64,000 nucleotides of DNA, taken from Lethocerus indicus (Eukaryota > Arthropoda > Insecta > Hemiptera > Belostomatidae). The position numbers and the translations under genes were made by a program. The notes below the pieces were generated by a model. It was not told the origin of the DNA. It saw only the letters and a program-made list of their open reading frames with translations, and made no database searches. The stretch is taken from NCBI GenBank assembly GCA_019843655.1, contig JACDQD010000012.1:806001-870000 (forward strand), in the 5' to 3' direction. Shown here one piece after another: positions 1-12,200 of this stretch (within the stretch, counting starts at the first letter, position 1; each line of letters opens with the position of its first letter).

Positions 1-84
1 TTAGTTTAGTTAAATTCTAGGAGCAGAAGTCATTTTTTAATGTAATGTGTTTTAAATTATATTATTTATTGGTAAATAATGTAC

Positions 85-291
85 CTTCATGTAGAGCTGA
101 ACAGTGTTCATGCCGAGTATAACATGGCCAACGTGGGACAACATGTTTCCGGCCGAAACAACCCTAGCGAACGCCGGGAGTTTCATCAGCTCTTGGAGTT
201 GAGGACGCCATTTCCTTTCATCTGAGAGATCTACATTGGTCCCGAACCTCAACATCTTCGAGCCGGGAGGTGCCTTCAACCCGGGCACACC
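85..291 (-). CDS. Utx: Utx exon 17 (label within window): start of JmjC domain
   Basis: 69 codons, phase 0 at both ends. The acceptor is ...TTATTGCAG before GGTGTGCCC and the donor is ATGAAG/GTACAT. The exon encodes [32 protein letters not shown] and [10 protein letters not shown], which in UTX/JMJD3 proteins form the entry to the JmjC jelly roll. The family's Fe(II) ligands (HxE, then a distal His) follow directly after this point in homologues. They therefore sit on the next exon, outside the window. Confidence 0.96.
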
Positions 292-3200
292 CTGCAATAA
301 AACAATTACAATTATAATTATTTTATTATAATTATTATTATAGTTTGTCAGAAATGCTGGACACGCCAGCACTGTCCAACCAATCTATAGGCCGGATTAG
401 ATTTTTTGTGAAAATGTAAATATTATATTTAAATGCCTCACAAGTTTCTTATGGCACAAAACTTATTAATTATTGCATTCCGGGTATTTATAACAATAAA
501 TCAGAAATAGTATCATGTCTGAATAACCGCTAAGTTAAATTAAACTGAAACTCACTGCTGTTTGTTGTAACCAAATAGATGAATAAATACAGAAAATCCT
601 ACAAGATGATAAAAATAAACCTAGGTTGGTTCTAAATTATTCTCATTATCAGTACAATATGAACTCAATATTACTCAACAAAAATAAGGTATTAAATTGA
701 GAAAAAAATTAATTTCAGTTGCTAGTACAATCCTAAAATTTTTTTGAAAATCATTTAAATCATTAGATTTCTTATTGCATTAAAAATTAAAATAGTTTTA
801 TTTCACTTTCATATTCCAAGTGAAATAAATCTCTTAACTAAATAATTTATATATGCATACTTTATTGGTAAAATAATGGTAACATTTTTTGGTAAAATTT
901 TGTAAAGACTAAATTATGAATGCAAGTAATCCCATACCGATCCTGACGATCCCTTCTTCTTTCTCACAACATTCCCTGTTGAATCCTTTGAATCAGAATC
1001 GGATAGTGTACTTCCGGCATTTGGAGTTGGCACAATACCGGCAGCTCTTTCCCTTTCCTCCTGCAAAAAAAGTGTAAACATTCTTTTAAAAAATAAATAA
1101 CCAAGCTTATTAAAAATGTGAAACACAAGTAAAGAAGTATCAACATAAATTTCCTCTACATTTCACATTGATTTTTAACATAAATTTTATGTCCTTAAGA
1201 ATTAACTAAAATAAGAATGAAGAATAAAAGAATAATCTGACCCTTTAGAAAAAGCAAGCATTGCAGACATTTCTAATGTTCAGTACAAAACAAACATTGA
1301 TTTTATATACCACAAATTAAAACTAAAGTAATAAAAAATACATTTAACAAATAATAATAAGATATAAAACATATGTAATAAATAATAAAATAAACATATA
1401 AAAATACCTAGCTTCTTAAAATAAAGTTTATATCTGGAAAACGTGAAATTTACTTTAAAAAAACATTGACAGAATTTTTTAAAAATACTAAGTCAAAATA
1501 AACAAAATTTTTCCAATAAAAAATATTCTTCAAATAGATGAGAGATGAATGAATTTCCATGTCCCGTTACTTGACACATACTTGAGATAATAATTTTGCG
1601 AACTTTCTCTTTTAAGAAGTATAGACAGTTCACTAATTGCTTTAACAAACTCACAAAAAGTGCAGCCAATTCACTAATTGTTTGAAGGAACTTTTAAAAA
1701 CTACAACCCATTCACTAATTATATTAACACTAGGTTTTCTTTTGTGTCAACTTGACACATACCATAGATACAGGTATATATGACCTAGAGAATTTCAAAA
1801 TTAAAAAACTTTTGAAAAAATAAACTTCAATATTATTTCCCTTGTTAAATTGATGAAAGTCAGCACAAGTCATAAAAAAAAAATTAGAACTGTGTAATTT
1901 TCCTACTGAAATTCAAAATGCATCCCATTTTAACAAACTCTTGACCCTCCTTTCTGTTTTTGTAGACTAACACTGAAATGGCATTAGCCAACTGCTAGAA
2001 TTAAACCTGAAAGCCTGACATTTTAGAATATTCATAGAAGTGGAGAAGATATAATACCCACCTTGAGACTGTCCTGAAAGCTTGATGCCTGGTATTGGGC
2101 ATATTTGGCTATAGTCGTATGTGACCTGTGACTTATACAAGCCCATCCTCTCCCGCCGACCATCGGGTCCCAGTTCTCATCCGAAGTCTGTTGCACCTGG
2201 GTCCTCACTTCGACCATATGATCGGGGTTCGCTTCCACAAGAGTTTTGGTCGAAAACAATCCGAGATCTGGAAGGAAAAAATGAGGGTGTAAAGTAAATT
2301 AATTCGTTTTTAAGTCGTCCCACTGTCTAAAATTGCTTGGCACGAATTTTAAGGGACAGAAAAAATTAAAAAAGCTAATATTGAAGGTCCCACAAAAATT
2401 CATGCATATACGTTTAGTAGTACTTTTAGTAGAACATGCTTTCATATCTTCATACACATTTCAGGTATACCTAGGATAACTACACAATAGTATTTTCCTA
2501 ATCTAATCAGACTTTAATCAGAATCAAAGAGTGAATCAGCAAGGTACAATGGCCACACATCCAGAATTTATTAAATTATTATAACAAATGTTTAATACTT
2601 ATTTGTATTAATTCTCAACACTGTTACTATTGAAATTTGTACTTATCAAGTTATGATAAATAAAGTGCATAACGATGACCTTCTCCTCCTTCATTTGAAT
2701 CAAATATTTTTCACAATTTATGCAATATTATATACCGCATTAAATTCTAAATGAGTCAATATTATATTACAGCGCGAGGATAAGATTGAGGAGAGGTTCT
2801 GGTTTTTGAGTGCTTACCAAGTTTGAGAGCGGCGGCGAGACCCCTGATGACCGCAATCGGGTGTTTGAGGCAGAACTCCTGGAGCTGGGGCCCGAAAGCG
2901 TCCTTCTTGTGTTCGAGGTATACGCTGGGAGTCGGCGGCAACAGTTGCTCCCTCGTCAGTTTCACCGTAGGTGGGTCCGGAGGCGCTGGCGGTTCGGCCC
3001 TGTCGCTCAGCAACAGGCAGTTGGGAACACCGCTCAGGCCGCGACCCCTGTCATCAATTAAAATATAAATTTACAATAAGTTTTGATGGTCAAGCCGTTT
3101 TACTGGTGAAAAATCAACTGTGCCTCCACTCGTCTATTTCTTCAAATTATTTCCATATTTTATAATTAATGATAGCTCTTTCATGCACGAGGGTAGAGCA

Positions 3201-6200
3201 CGATAGCTCTACACTTACATACATGACTACAATCGCAGGCTAGAACTATTAGGCATTGCTCCCATTAGCGATGGAGACGAATAGCCGTTATTCTGACTAA
3301 ACTGTATAAAAACTCTATAGCTCTTCTTTCTACAAATATACAACTTATTAAACTACGCCAGGGACAACAGAAAATATCCCCGTCGCGATTAAAATTACAA
3401 AAACAAATTTACAATTGCATATAAATATAACAAAGTGAGTAGTGTCAGGTATTGTAAAAATAAATACCCAAAAATCCGATTGTCTAAATTAGATATGTGA
3501 TTCTCTTGTACAATCGGTCTGGAGCATACCTGCACGCTTCTATAACACTCTTGGCATCCATGTCGATGGTGAATTCCGGCTCTGATTGATTGTCGAGCAG
3601 TTGTCCGACCTGAACATTCTCTTCTTCGATTGGCTCCTTTTTACATTCTGAAATTTCAGACTTTACACTGTTCGCTGAAAAAGACAGGTCGGTAACAATT
3701 AATGAGTGTTGGACATTTTTTAAACATAAAGAAAGGGCAACAAATATAGCTTCTCTTGAACAAATAAACTTTATTATTGTTTACAGTCATTCTTCCACTA
3801 ATTTAACTGTAATTCTTTTCGTACGGAAAATTAATATTTATACTTGTAAATACCTATATTGCCATGGCGCCAAAACTGAACAGAGAAAAAGAACAATTAT
3901 TTTTCCAAAGTCTACTTTTTTAAACAAAGTTATCCATACCAGATCCTGGTCTGGGGCTCCGAGAGGGTTCTTGGTGTCTTGTTATAACAGATGTCACAGC
4001 TGGTGATGGTGTTACACTTGTCGAACCATTGCTTCCTGGTCGGCTGTTATTTGAAAAACCATTTGATGATTGTTCGTCTGAAAATAACACATTTATTATA
4101 GATTAACATAAACAATAAAGTTTTTGTCTATTTAGTGCTTACATTGATGTTTTAACACTAATAACCTACACTCTATAGGTTAAATTTAACTCAACTGACA
4201 ATCAGGGTCTGCAATGAGAATATGACCCCAAATCTCTGGTTGTAATGATCTTTGAAATCTTAATAAAAAAATTAAGGCATAGAAAACCCCAATAAGAGTG
4301 TTTTTAAATTCTGCAGGAATTTCAGGTTTTTTAATTGTAAAAAAAATTACATTATCAGATTTTTATTATACTTACTGGTGACAACCTGGTCCTTGGTGTC
4401 TGCCTCTTCTGAAGGGGCGGGTGAACCAAAATGTTTGAGAAGGTCCTCAGCCAATGAGGTCGCGATGTCTTTCTGGGCAAGCAGAGCCTGCAATTCTTGG
4501 TCGCTTACTCCAACTACATCGGTTGTACTTGTTGCTGAACTACCACTACTGCTCATCTGCTGTGTAATAAAAAAATATTAGAATAAGTATAATACCTCAC
4601 AGAATAAATATATCAAATAGTAAACAGTCGGTCTATAATATTTTGCAACCAGTCACTTTGGATATATTGTAAGATAAAGGATAATTTTTGTTTCTCAATA
4701 TAAATTTGAACTTAATTTTTATGTAATGAGCGATGACTAATATATTTTTTAACATTAAAATAATATTCAATGTTTGTTAAATATTACATACAATACAGTG
4801 GACAAATAAAATACATATATAAATAACAATATCTAACAGATATATAAATAATAATATCTGCATCACAAATAAATGTAATGATATAAGGCTCTTTATTTTA
4901 TGGTGCCCAATTAAATAAATAATTACTGCACAATAAAGTAACAGGATTTATGGAATTTATTATTGTGACACAATATAACTGAAGACCAAATAGGTCAATT
5001 ATTATAAACGTTTTTTATGTATTTAATATTTATGGTTTATACACCCCCTTTAATACAGTATTTTCTAGAAATTATTAAATGCTTCCCCAAAAGTTTGCGG
5101 CCCCAAATTTAGTACGTTATTTATACATTTTATCAATGTTCTTTGAAGCAAAAAATAAATACTGGTGATATATAATAATTACCTGGTTAAAATTGGCGTT
5201 GGCGTGAGGGGAAGGTGTATAGGGATATTGGGATTGTGGGTATTGGCCGGCTGTCCTATAAGGAACTGCCTGTTGGCTAGTCGGAGTTGCCGCATTATAA
5301 TTGTTAGGCTCAGTGCTCAGCCCAGTTTGTGGCGTTACGGTACCCTTTAAAAACACAAACACATTACTAAAAATTAAAGTATCAAATACAACTACAACAG
5401 GTAAAAAAAAACCACGATAAATTATGCGCAAACAGATTTGTTTAGAAGTTGGACAGATCTGGTTTAAGATGGTAGATAAAATACAAAAGTGATATAAAAG
5501 GCAATAGATGTATACATCCATATCAGTACCCGCATCATATCTAGCTAAATGTACTGCTCTGTCATCATTAGTTACACCCCAATTCAATTTATACATATTT
5601 ATAAATTAAATCATTAATTAGAATAATATTTCTTTCCAATTCTTTCTCCTTCTAGTATTGATTATTTATCTATTTTCATTTCATCTGCTACTCATCAATA
5701 TTGTTTAATGTAAAAATGTTTGTAACAGGAATGAGACTTTTAAACTCCAATGAAAATCAATTTTTAAATTTTATCCAATATCTGAAGCTAAAATCTAGAA
5801 ACTGAATATAAGTAGAAATTAGAATAATATAGAATATTTCAGTTACTATAGGAAGGATTATTACCTGCTGTTGAGGATAAGATTTTATAACAGATGTCTG
5901 GTAATTGCCAGTATATTGAGGTGTAGTGGCAGCAGCCCTCTGCTGTTGTTGAAGTCTCACCTGTTGCTGGTGTTGCTGCATCATTCTGTACTGATGCTGC
6001 AGTTGTTGCAACAGATTCTGTAAATTCAGAATTAAATTGAGTTTTGTTTTTAGACAAAACATAATATATTCGGAATAATATATAAAGTTAAACAAAAATA
6101 ATGAACTGAAAATTAATTTCTACTTTATATTTCTGAAACTGTTCAATAATCTAAAGTATAACCTTAAATTATGGTGGATATTCTAATGAGAACCTAAAAA

Positions 6201-9200
6201 ATATAAGTTGTAATGTTTCAGTATGAAAGTCATGAATATATTAGCTACTTTTTTCTTTTCTTTTCTCTATATTTATATAGCACAAGTGTGAATAGTTTTT
6301 TGATCAGAGCTTATGAATAACTTATGGACTAACATCCATAAGCCTATAGCCAATAGCTGATTCGAAAAGCCGATTTCTGGGATCCCAGCGGCATGCTAAA
6401 TGCCCACTAGAACTGTCTGTTCTTGACAAAAAATTTGGAAGTCAAATAGATTTACCGTCTGTTGTGGCGAGAGCGTGTTGGCATTCTGTTGGAGGAACTG
6501 GAGCATCTGCAGCTGTTGGTGGTTGAGGTAAAACGAGGGATTGGCTGTGGGAGGAGTCGCTGCCGCTCTTGGTGCACCCTGTCCACCGCTGCCAGCTCTC
6601 AGCGCTGCCTCATCCCCAGGCTAAAACATTTTGTTTTTAATTATATATACAAATAAAACAATAATACAATCAAAATTTGGACAAACAATACATGACAATT
6701 TTGTTGTACAGTCATACACAAACAAATAAGAACAGAAAGAAATCAGAAAATGACACCAATTATTCAAAACCATTGGAAGATGCTATATTTAAAATATTAC
6801 CCGACAGCATTCACAATAAAATGAATTCCTAACAAGAATGATACTAAAATTATAGAATAAAACGGAAATAAAATAAAAATATATTTTTAAAAGTATTTAC
6901 CTTGAACCTTTTGGCAGCTGTCGGTTGACCAGGTTGCACGGGATAAGGTGGAGGAGGTCCCTGAGGCGAGACTTGGTGGTGTCCATTCGTTCCATTCACT
7001 CCTTGTGCAGTCTGCATAATTATAAGAGAATTATAAGAATAAACAGATATATGTCTGTATTTATAATTGTTAAAGTACACAAGCGAGTCATAAAATATAA
7101 TTTTTTTTCATACCTGTGACTTCTGGTACTGTTGTTGAGATCCAACTCTCTGCTGGTTGTTGGACTGTTGTTGTTGCTGGTGTTGCCTTGAAGACATCTC
7201 AGCGGAAATCGGAAGGTTCCACGCCTCCTCAATAGAAGGCAATTGCCTCCGTCTAACAAAAAAATAAATAAGAAAAATTATAAATATTTATCTTAAAACG
7301 AGTACAACTCGATAACATGGAGGGAACAGCAACAATATTTTTCCTAACTATATTCTGAAATAAACTGAAAATGAACACAGCCATGCATGTGCCACAATTA
7401 CTCACCAATACCTCTAAATGATTTTATGTATATCAATATATAAAATAAAATATAAAATCAAATGTTTACTCAAATTTATTCACGTTAATTATTAACTTGA
7501 TTTCCAGTGATGTAATTATTTTTATTTACTTCATGTATAATTGAATTTTATGGTAGTCAGTATTTCTTATGCACCACATAAAAATCTGTATGTTACAATT
7601 TAATTTCTAATCTTCTAAATTCTAATCTAAGACATGAACTATTTGAAATTGGTGAAAAATATAGGGCTGTTAAGATTAAAAGCATTTTGTATAGAGGAAT
7701 TGATGGAGAATAACTTGTACTCACTTGCTGGTGATACTGGGCATTGGTGCGTTTCCCAAATGCGTCTGGAGAAACTGTATCCTCTGAGTGAGGTTAGGGT
7801 TCATACCAGAGACGGCCACACGGGGAGTGACCTGGGTCACACCACTCCCTGTATTGTTATTATTGTTATTTGTTGTGTTATTGTTGTTGTTGTTTTCCCC
7901 GCCCCTAGTAGCGTTCACGTAACAAGCGTAGGCGTCCTTTGGCTGGTTACAACTTTCATACAAAATACCTGCAGATGAATTGTATTACACTTAGTTTATA
8001 TTATTTAAAACATACCAATTTGTAGTCTAATCAATTATTCGATTTATTAGCGGAAAATTTTTGAATTTTCAATATCATTTATGCATAATACATTATCCGA
8101 GGATATTTGAGGTTTACAAGTCATGAATGGTAGTAACAATCAAACACTGAAGCATTAATAAAAAAACTCTGTCAGCCAATATTAGTTTACTCTTGTGTTT
8201 AATTATGTTTACCTAAATTGGTCCAAGCAGCACTATGACTTTTATCTAACTGCACAGCACATATATAGGCTTGCAGTGCATCCATAGGCTGGTTCTGCTG
8301 CTGGTAAAGTACTCTGTAACACATAAAAATTCTGTCATTAGTATATGTCAAATAGGCAAAATAATAAGTAACAAGGCAGTCTGAAATAATATTCTTAATG
8401 TATAAATAAGTAACAATGATTCAAGAGTTCAAACCAAAAAACCTTATAGGCAAAATACTATCAGAGGTTCAGCAAAATACTTGGCATTGTTGCATTTTTA
8501 ATACTATAACAAAAAATCTTACATTCAATTAAACCCTTATGTACTAATCCTTCAAAAATAATTGAACATATTAGTTTATATTGTTGCTATTTGTCATTTA
8601 CCCTATTGAGCACCATGTATCAGCGTTGCCTTCAGACTTCTCGACCGAGTTTCGATATGCTATGAAGGCATCGTGGACTTTTCCGACGCTGGCAAAGCAC
8701 CTGCCCAGGAGGTAGAGTGATTGTCCCGATTTCGGATCGGCTTCAATCGATTTCTGAAGACAGTTGATGGCCTGAGCTTCCCGAGTGCCCTTGTCACCGA
8801 GACAGTCAACACAGTGGTACATCCATCCTGTAACAGGCAAATTTTATAATAACAAACCGAGAAGGAAACGCATTAAAAATTCAAGATGTAGTATATCAGA
8901 AATTTTCATGAGCAGCCAGCACACAACAGTTTGCAACCTACTAAAGCCGGTTCACATACTGAAAGAAACATTGAACATTTAGTTTAAGCAAGTAACTACT
9001 TACTATTGAACACTTACAAAACGTATAATCAAATTTATAAAAACCTCACCCAACGCATGCAAAATATTCAAAATGTCATAAAACAACTATTATACATTTT
9101 GAATCACGCATTATTTGTAACATTTAAAGAACAATTAAAGGGATGCCCTACATAACCTAAAAAGGGTAAAAAAAATTAAAACGGCAATCAAGGCTAGAGA

Positions 9201-12200
9201 TTGTTGTTTTTAGCATTTTCTGTGTCAAAAAACATTGGATACATGAAACCTCAAAAGTTGAAATAAATGAAGACTTACATACTGCACTTGTCCCTTTGTA
9301 TAAGTCATGAAAAATAATTACCCGCCGAGTTTAGTAATTGAAAAAATCATCTTAACTAAATCAACCCATAATAATTAAACAAAATTTTGCAAACTTACGA
9401 ATATAAAAAACATATTTTTTGGAGAGCAATTTTTCATTCTGACATCAATCTGTACCAGAGTAACTTATTACAGCTACCGTTCAAATAATTTACTTCTTCT
9501 ATAATGGTTTCAAATTGTATAAACGTGTTGAAAATATGGTCAATCGAAAATTAAAAAGCACATCTCGATTGTATTAGTATGTTTACAATGTAAATCCCTA
9601 TTTTAACGTAAAACCAAATAATAGCAACTAATCAGAAATACAAAATAGTTGCTCGGTAGCCATTTTGAAAACTAGCCATGGTTTACCTGTACAGGATTGC
9701 AAACACTCGATTTCTTAAGGAAGTTATTATATATCCCTTTAATATCTAATTATTTAATTCTAACGAGTTTAATAGTGAGTGGAGCTTTGCAAACAATTTT
9801 AATATGGGATTTAACAAAGTTTGTAGGATGCTGGGATTCGAACCGGGGTAGATCCCGGCAGCGCTGGACCCTGGTACAGGGGGACTTGCATTATGCTTTT
9901 ATGCATTCAACAGCTGTGGAACAAACTATATTCTGATGGGAACAATTCAAAGTTCGGAGCAGAAAGCGAAATGAGGATAATTCGAACAATTTCCACCCGA
10001 CTATTCGAACCAATATTGCACATACTTCAAGTAAACAGTGGGTCCAAAATATTAATGAAAGCATAGCGTGCAAAACGGTAGGGAGATAAGGTACTATTGT
10101 ATCCTGCGGAAGTTTAAAGAAATGTAAATTTCTAAATATTTACATCACAAACTTTAAAATAATAAAGCAATAAAACTAATTAAATGAGATCGAACAATTT
10201 TTGTATTATACGTATATCAGAATTACATTACACTTTTCTGATCTTTCTTTGCAAGTAAGGAGAATGCAGGACTTAATTAAGTTGAACGCTCTTATTATAA
10301 TGTGAGGTGATGAGGGCATTGATTTCATATGTACAAATTGGGCAGATGAATTAATAACCCATATTTCAGGTTATGCGTCAACATATATTACAAATTTAGC
10401 ATAAATGGGTTGTGAAATGCCGGTGACTCAGCGGTACGGGGCAGATTAGAGACAGCTGTTCACAATTAGTATATGGGGGGGGGGGGCAGATGGGTTTTGT
10501 AGTCTTTTATTTCTTTTCGAGTTACCTAACTGTCGGTAGATGTCAGCCTTCAGGTTGATCGAGAGCTCCTTCTCTTTCAGCAGCTGTTCGTAGTTGTCCT
10601 TGGCGGTTTTGTACTTTCCCTGAACCTCGTACAAGTGAGCAATGTGGAACTTAACTGTAACGGAGAGAGAAAAAAAACGTCAATACAAGGAGTCCCCAGT
10701 AAACGGTTGTCGGCTTATAAGGGCACATTAAAAAAAGACAACGTACAGGGGACAAGTTTACGGAGCTCGCAACCAGCAATACTATCTCCAAATTGAAGCA
10801 CTATAACGTATTCACAGCTATTTATGTTCTAATTCGTGACGAAACATTGTTCACTGTGTACTTATTTCGTATGGCTCCGAAAAGAACAACAAAAACTATG
10901 ATAATAATAAATATAGTCATAATTAGTTACGATCATTAATAAATAATGAAGAATTATTCATCATACAACTGTGGTTGTAAACGTCATCATTTTTTCTAAA
11001 CTGGACACGGGAATTATAACAAGGTTTTCTGATCTAATGAAATTTAATTAACCTAGATAATTAATATTTATAGGGTTTCAGGTTGCTTAAAATACAGATT
11101 TACAACAATAACAACTGAAATAAGGTCTTACACTAATTAATTGGTTGCATTGTAGCAATAATTAAAAATTATTTAAAGAATACTTTATGGAATCGAATTT
11201 CATCCGGAATGTTATTTTTCGGCGTTTTATTTCTTGTAAATACACTTTTTATGAACTAATCGTTGTGATTCTTCATAGCCCTAATTAAAAAGACTCAATC
11301 AACATCCCGTCATTAATGTTGGATTAACTAGAGTTTACTGTTATTGCTAACTTCCGGTAAGATCGCGTAGCTGGTCTGTCCGCGATTCTTCCAGGTTAAT
11401 TTAATACTTAATACCCCTTCTGGCTTCCAACGTTTCGGAACTCTCTCGTCAGGGTCGGACCTTGTCATATTTTACAAAGGGTTTCGCCACACAAGCGACA
11501 TCTTCCTTCCGGTGGACTTTCAATAACGTCCAGTTCGCCCTCAACAATTTGTTTTATTATTCCAGGCAAGTTGGACAAAAACGACGAGAATTTAAAACTG
11601 GGCGCAGTAAAAATTGCAATTTGTCTTAAAATTGCTCATTTAAAATTACCAACAGGTCAAGTTAGGTGCATAAAGGAATTTATACGACAATTGAAGAAAC
11701 TAGGTCAGGCTCCGACGGCCCTATTGGATAGGTGCCACGATCAATGCAAGACAAATGGCAGGACCTCCACGATTGGAAAAGGAAAATTTCATCAAATTTT
11801 TATCAGAGAAGAAAGATTATTTATCCTATGCATCCTTACGACCTAATTGTGATTAGGTCTCCCCAACCGATGGGGCAGAATTAATTAAGTAAATAATGCC
11901 AAATTCTCGCATAAGGCCACCGAGACGGTTTCTGTACATAATATCTCTGTACTCGTTAATCCGAGGATCGGAGGGTGGCGGCCGAAATGCCGGGTATTTC
12001 AAACACGATATAATAAAAATTCCTGCGCGCAAACTTTCGGATTGCGGATATCGGAAAAACGCGCTATATACATTCACCTAGACCGGTCACTGCCCCTTTG
12101 AGATCCTCGCTGTTTTTAAATAAAGGAAACATAAAAATATTAAAAGTCTCAGCGGGTCCAAATTTCTAGGGTAGAGAAAAATGAGAAACGCTACTCTTAC

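Noticed and set aside
5117..5596. A single 159-codon minus-strand ORF
   Set aside because: Only 5183-5344 has coding character. The remainder is intron read through in the same frame, as the GT-AG sites and the adjoining Utx exons show.
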